Assembly: GCA_034428935.1 (NCBI GenBank)
Contig: DAOUHB010000128.1
Location: 1-19,848 of the forward strand
Source of the DNA: JAAYZQ01 sp034428935
Lineage (GTDB): Bacteria; Chloroflexota; Anaerolineae; JAAYZQ01
Direction of reading: 5' to 3'
Length of the DNA: 19,848 nt
The notes below the pieces were generated by a model that saw only the letters and a program-made list of their open reading frames with translations, was not told where the DNA came from and made no database searches. Shown here piece by piece: positions 7,206 through 15,547 of this stretch. The position numbers and the translations under genes were made by a program. How positions within the stretch are numbered: position 1 is the first letter of the stretch; each line of letters opens with the position of its first letter.

Positions 7206-8213
7206 ATGTTTCTGGCCTCGGTCATCGTGCCCGTGTACAACGGCGCCTCCACCCTGGGCGCTTGCCTGCGGGCCCTGGCGGAGCAGACGATACCCCATGC
7301 CTCTTACCAGGTCATCGTGGTCGACGACGGTTCCACCGACGGCTCGGCGGCCATTGCCGCCGAGCACGGTGCACATCTGGTGTGCCAGGATCACGCCGGC
7401 CCGGCCGCTGCGCGCAACCGGGGCGCTCTCGCGGCCCGGGGCGAGATCTTGGTCTTTACCGACGCCGACTGCGAGCCGCAGCCAGACTGGATCGAGGCCA
7501 TGCTGGCTCCCTTTGCCGACCCCGGCGTGGCGGGTGTGAAGGGTGCCTATCGCACGCGCCAGCGCTCCGTCGTGGCCCGATTTGCCCAGGCCGAATACGA
7601 GGAAAAGTATGCCCGCCTGGCAGGCAGGCCCGAGATCGACTTTGTGGATACCTATGCCGCCGGCTACCGCCGCGCTGTGTTTCTGCAGGCCGGTGGCTTT
7701 GACACCGGCTTCCCCACGGCGACGGTGGAGGATCAGGAGCTATCCTATCGCCTGGCCGCGGCGGGGCACAAGCTGGTATTTGCCCCGCGGGCCATCGTCT
7801 ATCACCGCCACGCCGCCACTGCCTGGCGCTATGCGCGCCGCAAGCTGCACCTGGGCCGCTGGAAGGTGCGCGTTCACACCCGCCATCCGGCCCGCGCCCT
7901 GCGCGATAGCTATACCCCCTGGACGCAAAAGGCCCAGCTCGTGCTGGTGCCCCTGGCGGTCGTCGTGGCCGGGGCCGCTGCCCTGACACGTTCTCGTTCG
8001 CGGCGACGGGCCCTCTGGCGCCTGGCCGCGGGCCTGGCAGGACTCGCTCTGGGGAGCACCCTGCCGCTGCTGGCACACGCCCGCCGGCAGGGGTGGGCCG
8101 TGGCCCTGGCGGCGCCGCCCCTGGCCCTGCTCCGCGCGGCGGCGCTGGACGCGGGGCTGGCCTGGGGGCTGTTGAGCCGGCGGGGACGCCGGTATGGAGA
8201 GGGAGACCGCTGA
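7206..8213 (+). CDS. Family 2 glycosyltransferase with C-terminal membrane segments
   Basis: A GT-A fold glycosyltransferase that likely transfers a sugar from a nucleotide-sugar donor at the cytoplasmic face of the membrane. The protein (335 aa) opens with S-V-I-V-P-V-Y-N-G and V-V-D-D-G-S-T-D (38-45), has the metal-binding D-A-D at 86-88 and the acidic pair E-D at 175-176 in T-V-E-D-Q-E-L, the usual GT2 motifs. The C-terminal third (about 245-325) is hydrophobic and probably spans the membrane two or three times. The start at ATG 7206 has AGGGGAAG just upstream, overlapping the gntR stop. Its stop overlaps the ATG of the next gene (TGATG). The acceptor cannot be deduced. Confidence 0.88.
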   Translation: MFLASVIVPVYNGASTLGACLRALAEQTIPHASYQVIVVDDGSTDGSAAIAAEHGAHLVCQDHAGPAAARNRGALAARGEILVFTDADCEPQPDWIEAMLAPFADPGVAGVKGAYRTRQRSVVARFAQAEYEEKYARLAGRPEIDFVDTYAAGYRRAVFLQAGGFDTGFPTATVEDQELSYRLAAAGHKLVFAPRAIVYHRHAATAWRYARRKLHLGRWKVRVHTRHPARALRDSYTPWTQKAQLVLVPLAVVVAGAAALTRSRSRRRALWRLAAGLAGLALGSTLPLLAHARRQGWAVALAAPPLALLRAAALDAGLAWGLLSRRGRRYGEGDR

Positions 8214-9859
8214 TGCCGGAGGAGGGCGGGGTCCCGGAATCCTCAATGGGGCCGCGCCCCATAGCCTGGCCTGCCGCCGCTGTGGCCGGGCTTGCCTTCC
8301 TCGTCTACCTGGTAACCCTGGCACCCGGCCTGAGCTTTGAGCACAACGGTACCGACGGGGGCGACCTCATCGCCGCCGCCTGGAACCTGGGCGTGCCGCA
8401 TCCCACCGGCTATCCCACCTACACGCTCCTGGCCTGGCTTTTCACACGGCTGCCCGTGGGCGTGGTGGCCTACCGGACCAACCTCCTGTCGGCGGCCTGT
8501 GCCGCCGGGGCTTCGGGCCTGCTGTTCGCCAGCGTGCGGCTCCTGCTTTCCCCGGGCGGCCACGCCATCCCTGCCGGCAACGACGCGGCATCCGGCGAGG
8601 CGACGACGGGCCCGGGGCGCGGAGCGCGGCTGCGGGCATTCGTCTCCGCGCACGCCGGCGTCCTCCTGGCGGGGGCCGCGGCCTTGATCCTGGCCTTTTC
8701 CTCGCTGTTGTGGTCGCAGGCGGTCATCACCGAGGTGTATGCCCTGCTGACGCTGTTCGCCTCGCTATTGCTCTGGCTCGCGCTGCGCTGGCGGGCCGGC
8801 GGAGGCGATGGCCTCCTATGGCTGGCCGGGCTTGTCCTCGGCCTGGGGTTGGGCAACCACCTGACCCTCATCCTGGGCGCGCCCGCCCTCCTCCTGCTTC
8901 TCTGGCCCGAGCGGCGGCGCTGGCTCCGCCTTCGGGTCCTGCTGCCGGCCTTGCTCTCCTTCCTGGCCGGGCTGGGCATCTATGCCTACCTGCCCCTTGC
9001 CGCCCGGGGCGCGCCAGCGGTCAATTGGGGCAACCCGCAGACGTTGGACCGGTTCCTGTGGGTGGTCACGGCCCGGCAGTACCAGCAGTTTGCCTTCGGG
9101 CTCGACCTGGCGGCGGTCCCGGCACGCCTGGCGACCTGGGCCGGGCTGGTGGGCGACCAGTTCGGCTGGTGGGGATTGGCCCTGGCGCTGGCCGGGGGCG
9201 CCTGGTGCTGGCGCCGCGACCGGGCCTTTGCCCTGTGCGGCCTGGCTTGGACGCTCCTGGCCGGGACCTATGCCTTCCTTTACGACACCGGCGACTCCCA
9301 GGCCTATCTTTTGCCGCCGCTGCTGATCCTGGCGGCCTGGTGGGCCGAGGGCGCCCGGGGCCTGTTGCGCATCATAGGCGGCTGGCGGCCGGCCTGGGCC
9401 CAACCGGCGCTGGCCTTGCTCTTGCTCCTGCCAATCGTCTCCCTTGGCCTCCATTGGCGCGCCGCGGACCCCGACGACGACTGGCTGATCCACACGTACA
9501 TCCAGCAGGCCCTGGATGGCGTGGATCCGGGTGGGCTGGTGGTGGTACGCGGCGACGGCCCGACCTTTGCCCTGTGGTACGGCCTGTACGTTGAGGACAG
9601 GCGGCCCGACGTATCCGTCGTCAGCGGGCCACTGCTGGCCTACATCTGGTATCGGGAGCAGGTCCGGCAGCAGGTCCCCCACCTGGCAGTTCCCGAGCCC
9701 GGGGCGGGAGAGGTGACCATCGACGACCTGGCGCGGGACCTCATCGCCGAAAACCTGCCCGACCGGCCGGTGTACGCCACGGACCCCAGCGAAGCCTGGA
9801 AAGAGTGGTTCAACTTCCAGCGAGTGGAGGGCTCGCCCGTGTACCGGGCGTCGCCGTGA
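8213..9859 (+). CDS. DUF2723-family polytopic membrane protein (GT-C-like)
   Basis: DUF2723 proteins are polytopic membrane proteins related in layout to GT-C glycosyltransferases that use lipid-linked sugars. The N-terminal signature is clear at about residues 48-72 (TDGGDLIAAAWNLGVPHPTG, then Y-P-T-Y-T-L-L). Several further hydrophobic segments follow to about residue 440, then a soluble C-terminal part with R-G-D-G-P-T and Y-I-W-Y-R-E, giving 548 residues. I chose ATG 8213, which overlaps the upstream stop and is preceded by GGAGAGGGAG, over a frame extension back to 8093, which would lie wholly inside the GT2 gene. Coupling to the GT2 gene suggests both act on one envelope glycan or glycolipid. 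The substrate is unknown. Confidence 0.85.
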   Translation: MPEEGGVPESSMGPRPIAWPAAAVAGLAFLVYLVTLAPGLSFEHNGTDGGDLIAAAWNLGVPHPTGYPTYTLLAWLFTRLPVGVVAYRTNLLSAACAAGASGLLFASVRLLLSPGGHAIPAGNDAASGEATTGPGRGARLRAFVSAHAGVLLAGAAALILAFSSLLWSQAVITEVYALLTLFASLLLWLALRWRAGGGDGLLWLAGLVLGLGLGNHLTLILGAPALLLLLWPERRRWLRLRVLLPALLSFLAGLGIYAYLPLAARGAPAVNWGNPQTLDRFLWVVTARQYQQFAFGLDLAAVPARLATWAGLVGDQFGWWGLALALAGGAWCWRRDRAFALCGLAWTLLAGTYAFLYDTGDSQAYLLPPLLILAAWWAEGARGLLRIIGGWRPAWAQPALALLLLLPIVSLGLHWRAADPDDDWLIHTYIQQALDGVDPGGLVVVRGDGPTFALWYGLYVEDRRPDVSVVSGPLLAYIWYREQVRQQVPHLAVPEPGAGEVTIDDLARDLIAENLPDRPVYATDPSEAWKEWFNFQRVEGSPVYRASP

Positions 9860-9874
9860 CACAGTGGTGGGAAA

Positions 9875-9882
9875 TATCGATA
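9875..9882. repeat. TATCGATA palindrome upstream of the aldo/keto reductase promoter
   Basis: An 8-bp AT-rich palindrome lies seven bases before the -35 box at 9890. The same octamer recurs at 19252-19259, also upstream of a strong promoter. Confidence 0.3.
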
Positions 9883-9889
9883 GGGTCGG

Positions 9890-9918
9890 TTGCCGACGGG
9901 ACCTCCATATGGTATAAT
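9890..9918 (+). promoter_or_regulatory. Sigma70-type promoter for the aldo/keto reductase
   Basis: TTGCCG (9890-9895), a 17-base spacer and a perfect TATAAT (9913-9918). Transcription would start near 9925, leaving a leader of about 95 nt before the ATG at 10019. Its position inside the longer upstream frame is one reason to reject a start at 9890. Confidence 0.8.
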
Positions 9919-10018
9919 TCTCTCGGTTGAGACCGCAATTCCCCTGTTGGTCTCCACGCACTGGGGCGCGGACCTCGCGGTGCTGTCAGCCTTCACCAAC
10001 CTGGAAAGGAGTACAGAG

Positions 10019-10990
10019 ATGGAATACCGGAACCTGGGAATCAGTGGGCTCAAGGTCTCGGAGCTGGCCCTGGGAACGATGCAGTGGGGCTGGACCACGG
10101 ATGAGGAAAACGCCTTCGCCGTCATGGATGCCTACGTGGAGGCGGGCGGCAACCTCATCGATACTGCCGACGTCTACTCGCGATGGGCGGAGGGCAACCC
10201 CGGCGGCGTCTCGGAAGAGATCATCGGCCGCTGGTTCAAGGCGCGGGGCAACCGCCAAGACATCGTGTTGGCCACCAAGGTCAAGGGTCGCATGTGGGAC
10301 GGGCCCAACGGCGAAGGGCTGAGCCGCCTGCACATCACGCGTGCCGTCGAGGACAGCCTTCGCCGCCTGCAAACGGACTATATCGACCTCTACCAGAGCC
10401 ACTCCTTCGACGAGGACACGCTCATCGACGAGACGATGCGCGCCTTTGACGACCTGGTACGGGCGGGAAAGGTCCGTTACGTGGGCTGCTCCAACTACCC
10501 GGCCTGGCGGCTGGTGGAAGCCCTCTGGACCTCCAGCAGCCTGGGCCTGGTGAGCTATGTTTCGCTCCAGCCCCACTACAACATGATCCGCCGCCGGGAG
10601 TTCGAGCAGGACCTGGCCGACGTCGTGGAGGGCTACGGCCTGGGCGTCATCCCCTATAGCCCCCTGGCCGGCGGCTTTTTCACGGGCAAGTACCGCCGCG
10701 GCGACGAGCTGCCCGACAGCCGCCGGGCCGAGGCGGTGCATAGGCGCTACTTCCGGGAGGAGAATTTTACCCTGCTGGACAGGATTCAGGAGATCGGGCG
10801 GGCGCACGATAAGACCCTGCCCCAGGTGGCCCTGGCCTGGCTGCTGAGCAATCCGCTGGTGACGGCACCCATCATCGGCGCCAATTCCGTCGAGCAGTTG
10901 CAGGCCAGCCTGGGCGCCGTCGGCTTTCGCCTGGACGAGGCTGAATTGGAGGCCATCGACGAGCTGACATCGTGGCAACAGGAAGCGTGA
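10019..10990 (+). CDS. Aldo/keto reductase
   Basis: An NAD(P)H-dependent oxidoreductase of the (beta/alpha)8 AKR superfamily that reduces carbonyl groups. The catalytic tetrad is complete in the 323-residue protein: Asp48 and Tyr53 (L-I-D-T-A-D-V-Y-S), Lys87 (A-T-K-V-K-G) and His128 (Y-Q-S-H-S-F-D). The cofactor-binding end is also recognisable (I-I-G-A-N-S near residue 284). ATG 10019 follows AAGGAG by seven bases. The stop overlaps the next gene's probable GTG start. The nearest named groups are general stress or YajO/Tas-like reductases, but the substrate cannot be assigned. The gene is separated from its neighbours upstream by its own promoter. Confidence 0.92.
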   Translation: MEYRNLGISGLKVSELALGTMQWGWTTDEENAFAVMDAYVEAGGNLIDTADVYSRWAEGNPGGVSEEIIGRWFKARGNRQDIVLATKVKGRMWDGPNGEGLSRLHITRAVEDSLRRLQTDYIDLYQSHSFDEDTLIDETMRAFDDLVRAGKVRYVGCSNYPAWRLVEALWTSSSLGLVSYVSLQPHYNMIRRREFEQDLADVVEGYGLGVIPYSPLAGGFFTGKYRRGDELPDSRRAEAVHRRYFREENFTLLDRIQEIGRAHDKTLPQVALAWLLSNPLVTAPIIGANSVEQLQASLGAVGFRLDEAELEAIDELTSWQQEA

Positions 10991-12138
10991 TCCGGCTGGA
11001 CCTGCCGGCCGACCTCAAGGCCAGCCTCTCCCGTGGCCATCCCTGGGTCTATCGCAACCAGGTGCCCGGCGATCCCGACCTGCCGACCGGCACCTGGGTG
11101 CAGGTGAACTCGGGCGGCTGGACGGGCTACGGGCTGTGGGACGCCCACAGCCCCATTGGCGTCCGGCTCTTCTCGCGGCACGGGGTGCCCGACGCCGCCT
11201 GGGTCGCTGCCCGCGTGGGCGAGGCCTGGGAGGCGCGGGCGCCCGTGCGCGCCGGGTCGACGACGGGCTATCGCTGGGTCTATGGCGAGAGCGACGGGCT
11301 GCCGGGCATCGTCGTCGACCTGTATGGGGAGTTCGCGGCCGTGCACAGCTATGCCGCGGCCGTGGAAGATCTGGTTCCCTGGGTGGCCGACGCGCTGCAC
11401 GCCCATACCCCGTTGCAGGGCATCGTCTGGCGCCCCGCGGACGGCGAGGTTCGTCCGCTGTGGGGCCGGCCGCCACCTCCCGACCTGGTCGTCGAGGAGC
11501 AGGGCCTGCTCTTCCACGCCGACCTTCTGGCCGGCCAGAAGACGGGCCTCTACTTTGACCAGCGCGACAACCGTCGCACACTGGCTGCCTGGTGTGAGGG
11601 ACAGGCGGTCCTCGACTGCTTCTGCTATACGGGTGCCTTTGCCCTGTATGCTCTGCGTGGCGGCGCAGCGTCCGTCACCGCCTGCGACGGCGCCGCCGGT
11701 GCCATCGAAGCGGCCCGGCGCAACATGGCCCTCAACGGTTTTGACGCGGAAGAGCATACCTTCCTGGTGGCCGACGTCTTCCAGCTCCTGGAGCGGTACG
11801 CCGGCGAGGGACGCCGTTTCGACGTCGTCGTCCTCGATCCGCCCAGCTTGGCCCGCAGCCGGGAGGGCCGCCGTGCGGCCGAGCGCGCCTACCTGCGCCT
11901 CAACCGCTGGGCCATGCAGTGCGTGCGTCCCGGTGGGCTGCTGGCTTCGGCCAGTTGCACCAGCCAAGTGCCGCCCGAGACCTTTCGCGAGATCCTGGGC
12001 GAAGCGGCGCGCCGCGCCGGGCGCCGGCTGTTGATCCTCCACGAGGCCGGTCAGCCGGCCGACCATCCGGTGCCGGCCCATTTCCCCGAGGCACGCTACT
12101 TGAAGTTCATCCTCGGCCGCCTGCTGTCTCTGCCGTAG
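10987..12138 (+). CDS. RlmI-like class I SAM-dependent rRNA methyltransferase
   Basis: RlmI-family enzymes methylate a cytosine at carbon 5 in 23S rRNA. The protein (383 aa from this start) has an N-terminal PUA-like region (about 1-70, with R-G-H-P-W-V-Y), the family segment G-E-S-D-G-L-P-G-I-V-V-D-L-Y-G, then K-T-G-L-Y-F-D-Q-R-D-N-R (185-196), SAM motif I V-L-D-C-F-C-Y-T-G (about 208-216), and the motif D-P-P-S-L-A (284-289) with a later A-S-C-T-S-Q cysteine motif. I chose GTG 10987 because it forms a GTGA overlap with the aldo/keto reductase stop and has AGGA close upstream; GTG 10972 in the same frame is possible and would add five residues. The exact target base is not deducible, so I give no symbol. 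Confidence 0.88.
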   Translation: MIRLDLPADLKASLSRGHPWVYRNQVPGDPDLPTGTWVQVNSGGWTGYGLWDAHSPIGVRLFSRHGVPDAAWVAARVGEAWEARAPVRAGSTTGYRWVYGESDGLPGIVVDLYGEFAAVHSYAAAVEDLVPWVADALHAHTPLQGIVWRPADGEVRPLWGRPPPPDLVVEEQGLLFHADLLAGQKTGLYFDQRDNRRTLAAWCEGQAVLDCFCYTGAFALYALRGGAASVTACDGAAGAIEAARRNMALNGFDAEEHTFLVADVFQLLERYAGEGRRFDVVVLDPPSLARSREGRRAAERAYLRLNRWAMQCVRPGGLLASASCTSQVPPETFREILGEAARRAGRRLLILHEAGQPADHPVPAHFPEARYLKFILGRLLSLP

Positions 12139-12154
12139 GCCGTTTTGCCCGTTC

Positions 12155-12183
12155 TTGCACAGTGGCGAGGCACGTGTTATAAT
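12155..12183 (+). promoter_or_regulatory. Sigma70-type promoter for the amidohydrolase gene
   Basis: TTGCAC (12155-12160), a 17-base spacer and a perfect TATAAT (12178-12183), lying 30 nt before the ATG at 12213. Transcription would start near 12190, giving a very short leader that just includes the CAGGAG ribosome site. Confidence 0.8.
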
Positions 12184-12212
12184 ACGCCCATCCAACCAGC
12201 CAGGAGCTTTCA

Positions 12213-13388
12213 ATGTACGAACGGGCGCAGAAGCTGAGGGACGAACTGGCATCGCTTCGCCATGCCATCCACCGCCATCCCGAATTGTCGTTCCAGGAGC
12301 ACCACACCGCCGAGTTGGTGGCGGCGCGCCTGGCGGAACTGGGCATTGCCGTGCGCAGCGGCGTGGCCCGCACCGGTGTCGTCGGCGACCTTGCCGGCGG
12401 AGAAGGTCCGGCCATCGCCCTGCGGGCCGACATGGACGCGCTGCCCATGCAGGAGGAGAACGACGTGCCCTACGCCTCCCAGGTGCCCGGGGTGATGCAC
12501 GCCTGCGGCCACGACGTGCACGTCGCCTGGCTGTTGGGTGCGGCCCGGCTCCTGGCCGAGGAAAAGGCCGCCGGCCGCCTGCCGGGCCGGGTGCGGTTCC
12601 TGTTCCAGCCCTCGGAGGAGCACCAGGACGAGGAGAAGCAGAGTGGTGGCATGCGCATGGCCGCTGAGGGTGTCATGGAGGGGATCGACGCCGCGGTCGG
12701 CCTTCACGTCTGGGCCGACCTGCCCGTGGGCACCATTGCCGTCCGGCCAGGCACCATGACCGCCCATCCCGACAAGTTTGTCCTGGTGGTCCGCGGCCAG
12801 GAGGCCCACGGCGCCTTTCCCCACCGGGGATACGATGCCATCGCCCTCGCCGCCCAGGTCATCCAGGCACTGCAGCTCGTCATCACCCGCCGCCTGGACC
12901 CCACGCAGGCCAAGGTCCTGACCGTGGGCACGATCCAGGGAGGGACCAAGGACAACATCATGGCCGGCCATGTGACCATGACCGGCACCATCCGCACATT
13001 TGACCATAAGACCCGCGAGGCGCTCCTGACCGAGATGGAGCAGGCATGCGGCGTAGCCCGGGCCCTGGGTGGCGACTTTGACCTCCAGATCATTCCGGGC
13101 TACCTGCCCGTGGTCAACGACCCCGACCTCACTCGCCTGGTGGGCGAGGTTGGCGCCGACCTGCTGGGGGCCGAAAACGTCGTGGAGGCGGCCCTGGAGA
13201 TGGGCGGTGAGGATTTCAGCTACTTTTGCCAGGACGTCCCTGGCTGCTTTGCCTGGGTGGGCGGGGCCTTCCCCGGCCAGGAGAAGCGCCTCCACCACCA
13301 TCCCCGCTTTGACGTCGACGAGGACAGCCTGGTCGTGGGCGCGGCCGTGCTGGCCGAGACGGCGCTGCGGTTTCTGAGGGGGGCGTGA
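12213..13388 (+). CDS. M20D-family amidohydrolase (N-acyl-amino-acid/hippurate hydrolase type)
   Basis: M20D metallo-amidohydrolases remove acyl groups from N-acyl amino acids such as hippurate or N-acetyl amino acids, or free indole-3-acetate from its conjugates. The expected motifs are present in 391 residues: R-A-D-M-D-A-L-P (71-78), H-A-C-G-H-D-V-H with Cys98 and His100, the catalytic pair Glu135-Glu136 in F-Q-P-S-E-E, His165 (G-L-H-V-W), and a terminal H-H-H-P. The stretch after the glutamates (HQDEEKQSGG) is a few residues longer than the common A-E-E-G-G-G. ATG 12213 has CAGGAG six bases upstream. The phosphate butyryltransferase starts 36 nt downstream, so the two are probably cotranscribed, linking release of acyl or amino acids to acyl phosphate metabolism. 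The precise substrate is unknown. Confidence 0.9.
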   Translation: MYERAQKLRDELASLRHAIHRHPELSFQEHHTAELVAARLAELGIAVRSGVARTGVVGDLAGGEGPAIALRADMDALPMQEENDVPYASQVPGVMHACGHDVHVAWLLGAARLLAEEKAAGRLPGRVRFLFQPSEEHQDEEKQSGGMRMAAEGVMEGIDAAVGLHVWADLPVGTIAVRPGTMTAHPDKFVLVVRGQEAHGAFPHRGYDAIALAAQVIQALQLVITRRLDPTQAKVLTVGTIQGGTKDNIMAGHVTMTGTIRTFDHKTREALLTEMEQACGVARALGGDFDLQIIPGYLPVVNDPDLTRLVGEVGADLLGAENVVEAALEMGGEDFSYFCQDVPGCFAWVGGAFPGQEKRLHHHPRFDVDEDSLVVGAAVLAETALRFLRGA

Positions 13389-13424
13389 GTCCAGGGTTTG
13401 TAGCACCGGGGGTCGGGGAGGACG

Positions 13425-14369
13425 ATGGGCATCGAGAAGTTTGACCAGATGGTGGCCGCCGCGGTGGAAGCCGGGCCGGTGCCCGTGGCCGTGGCCGCTG
13501 CCAACGACCCCGCAGTCCTCAAGGCCGTGGATCGGGCCCAGCGCGAGGGCATCGTCAGGGCAACCCTCGTCGGCGATTGGCCGGCCATTGAGGCATACGC
13601 TGCCCAGACGGGAACCGACCTGACGGGCATGACGGTCATCCACGAGGCCGACACCCGCCTGGCTGCCCGGCAGGTGGTGCTCATGGCCCGCGATGGCGAG
13701 ACGGGCGCCGTCGTCAAGGGCCAGATCAAGACAGCCGATCTCCTGGTCCAGGTCCTCAACCGCGAGGTGGGCATTCGGGGACATGGCCTGTTGACCCACG
13801 TGGGCATTTTCGAGCTACCGGGCATGGACCGGCTGATCTATCTGAGCGACTCGGGCGTGGTCGTCTATCCCGACGTCTATCAGAAGCTGGAGATCATCAA
13901 GAACGCGGTGGCCGTCGCCCGGCTGTTTGGCCTGGCGGAGCCCAAGGTGGCCATCCTGGCCGCCAGCGACACGGTTCACCCAAAGATCCCGGCGAGCATC
14001 GACGCCCTGGCCCTGTCCAAAATGGCGGACCAGGGCTGGGTGGAGGGGGCGTTGGTGGATGGTCCCCTGGGCCTGGAGCTGGCCATCTCGCCCCGGGCCG
14101 CTGTGGTCGAGGAGAGCGACTCGCCCATCGCCGGGATGGCCGACATCCTGATCGTGCCCAACGTAGAAGCGGGCAACATCGTGGCCAAGGGCCTGCTCTA
14201 TTTTGCCCACGCCCGCATGGCCGGGTTGGTGGTCGGCGCCAGGGTACCCGTCGTCATCAGCTCCCGGGCCGATAGCGCCGAAACGCGCTACCTATCTTTG
14301 GCCATGGCCGCCCTGCTGGCCAACCGGCCTGCGATGGGCCAGGGTCTTGCCGGGGGACAGCACTCGTAA
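13425..14369 (+). CDS. ptb: Phosphate butyryltransferase-like phosphotransacylase
   Basis: Ptb exchanges CoA and phosphate between acyl-CoA and acyl phosphate (butyryl, branched-chain or acetyl). The 314-residue protein, a family-typical length, shows G-H-G-L-L-T-H-V, D-S-G-V-V-V-Y-P-D, the motif V-D-G-P-L-G-L-E-L-A-I-S, G-M-A-D-I-L-I-V-P-N-V-E-A-G-N, and V-V-I-S-S-R-A-D-S near the end, all characteristic of Ptb rather than of Pta. The start at ATG 13425 has GGGGAGG a few bases upstream. A butyrate kinase usually follows ptb; here a CoA-transferase pair follows instead, 200 nt on. Acyl preference cannot be read from the sequence, so branched-chain acyl-CoA is as likely as butyryl-CoA. Confidence 0.88.
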   Translation: MGIEKFDQMVAAAVEAGPVPVAVAAANDPAVLKAVDRAQREGIVRATLVGDWPAIEAYAAQTGTDLTGMTVIHEADTRLAARQVVLMARDGETGAVVKGQIKTADLLVQVLNREVGIRGHGLLTHVGIFELPGMDRLIYLSDSGVVVYPDVYQKLEIIKNAVAVARLFGLAEPKVAILAASDTVHPKIPASIDALALSKMADQGWVEGALVDGPLGLELAISPRAAVVEESDSPIAGMADILIVPNVEAGNIVAKGLLYFAHARMAGLVVGARVPVVISSRADSAETRYLSLAMAALLANRPAMGQGLAGGQHS

Positions 14370-14370
14370 A

Positions 14371-14386
14371 GGGCGCTGCCGCGCCC
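14371..14386 (+). other. Small GC-rich hairpin directly after ptb
   Basis: GGGCGC (14371-14376), loop TGCC, GCGCCC (14381-14386), beginning one base after the ptb stop. There is no T-tract, so it is more likely a transcript-end stabilising or weak pausing structure than a full terminator. Confidence 0.35.
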
Positions 14387-14569
14387 GCGACCGGCACAAG
14401 CGCAACGAACCGCGCACAATAGTTCCACACGCATCAGTTCCAGAAACGCGCAGTACCGATGGCCTCCCCGGCATCCTGCCATCCATGGTTTGGATCCGGG
14501 GCCCGGCGAGGAGAGAGCCGCAACCGAGTGCCAGGAGCGAATAGCCAACGTGGACGGAAAGGAGGACCC

Positions 14570-15547
14570 ATGCGAGTCGTCGAATCGGGGATAGGCGAGC
14601 TGATCCAGGCGCCCGACATGAATGCCTTCCGCGAGTGGAACCGCACGCAGAAGTCGCGCAAGCTCATTGACAAGCGGATGACAGAAGCGGAGGCCGTCAG
14701 CCGTTTTGTGTATGACGGCTGCTACATCGGCACGGAACTGTATGGCACCGTTCGCTGTCCCATGTCGCTGGTCCGCGAGGTCGTGCGCCAGGGGGTCCGG
14801 GACCTGCGGGTGGCCGGCCAGGGCGTGACCGAGCTGGACCTGTGGCTGGCGGCGGGGATCATCAATGCGCTGGACATCACCTACATCGGACTGGAGGTGT
14901 ATGGTGTGTCCAACGCCCTGCGGCGCGAGGTGGAGAGCGGCCGTCTGTCGCGCGTGGTGGAGTGGAGCAACGCCGGCATAAGCTGGCGATTCAAGGCCAC
15001 TGCCCTGGGCGCGCCCTTTATTCCCGTGCGCTCCATGCTGGGCACCGACACGCTCAAGTACAGCGCGGCCAAGGTGGTCGAGTGCCCCTTCACCGGCGAA
15101 AAGCTGGCGCTGCTGCCGGCGCTCATCCTGGACGTCGGCTTGATGCACGTCCACCGGGCCGACCGCTACGGCAACTGCCAGGTGGAGGGCATCACCGGCT
15201 TTGGCGTCGAGTTCGCGCGGGCCTGCAAGCGGCTGATCATCAGCGCCGAAGAGATCATAGACACGGATGAGATTCGCCGCTATCCCGACCGCACCATCGT
15301 GCCCTACTACCTGGTGGATGCCGTTGTCCACGCGCCCTTTGGCTCGCATCCCGGCGAGATGGCCTATCGCTACTGCCGCGACGAGCCCGAGATCAAGGCC
15401 TGGGTGGAAGCCAGCGCCACCGAGGAGGGCGCCAGCGCATATCTGCAGGAATGGATCCATGACCTGCCGGATCACCAGGCATACCTGGCCAAGGTGGGAG
15501 AAGAGCGCCTGGAGCGGGTCGTGGACGGAAGGGAGCGACGAGAATGA
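14570..15547 (+). CDS. CoA-transferase subunit A (glutaconate CoA-transferase family)
   Basis: Alpha subunit of a family I CoA-transferase, which moves CoA between an acyl-CoA and a carboxylate. The protein is 325 aa, close to the length of GctA and longer than acetoacetate-type CtfA. It has the family opening of R-K-L-I-D-K-R-M-T with E-A-V-S-R-F-V-Y-D-G, and later D-V-G-L-M-H-V-H-R-A-D-R-Y-G-N-C, a conserved alpha-subunit segment. I chose ATG 14570, which has AAAGGAGG a few bases upstream, over an extension back to 14459 with no ribosome site. The stop overlaps the start of the beta subunit by ATGA, so the two are made together. Substrate specificity is not deducible. Confidence 0.9.
   Translation: MRVVESGIGELIQAPDMNAFREWNRTQKSRKLIDKRMTEAEAVSRFVYDGCYIGTELYGTVRCPMSLVREVVRQGVRDLRVAGQGVTELDLWLAAGIINALDITYIGLEVYGVSNALRREVESGRLSRVVEWSNAGISWRFKATALGAPFIPVRSMLGTDTLKYSAAKVVECPFTGEKLALLPALILDVGLMHVHRADRYGNCQVEGITGFGVEFARACKRLIISAEEIIDTDEIRRYPDRTIVPYYLVDAVVHAPFGSHPGEMAYRYCRDEPEIKAWVEASATEEGASAYLQEWIHDLPDHQAYLAKVGEERLERVVDGRERRE

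Noticed and set aside
8093..8212. Upstream extension of the DUF2723 protein
   Set aside because: The extra 40 residues lie inside the glycosyltransferase gene and have no family similarity; ATG 8213 has a good ribosome site and a TGATG overlap.
9890..10018. Upstream extension of the aldo/keto reductase
   Set aside because: It would start within the -35 box of a strong promoter; ATG 10019 has AAGGAG and matches the usual AKR start.
10786..12252. A 488-codon minus-strand frame opposite the methyltransferase
   Set aside because: Shadow of the RlmI-like gene; it also runs through the promoter at 12155-12183.
12210..13799. A 529-codon minus-strand frame opposite the amidohydrolase and ptb
   Set aside because: It spans two well-supported plus-strand genes, their start sites and the gap between them, and shows no family motif.
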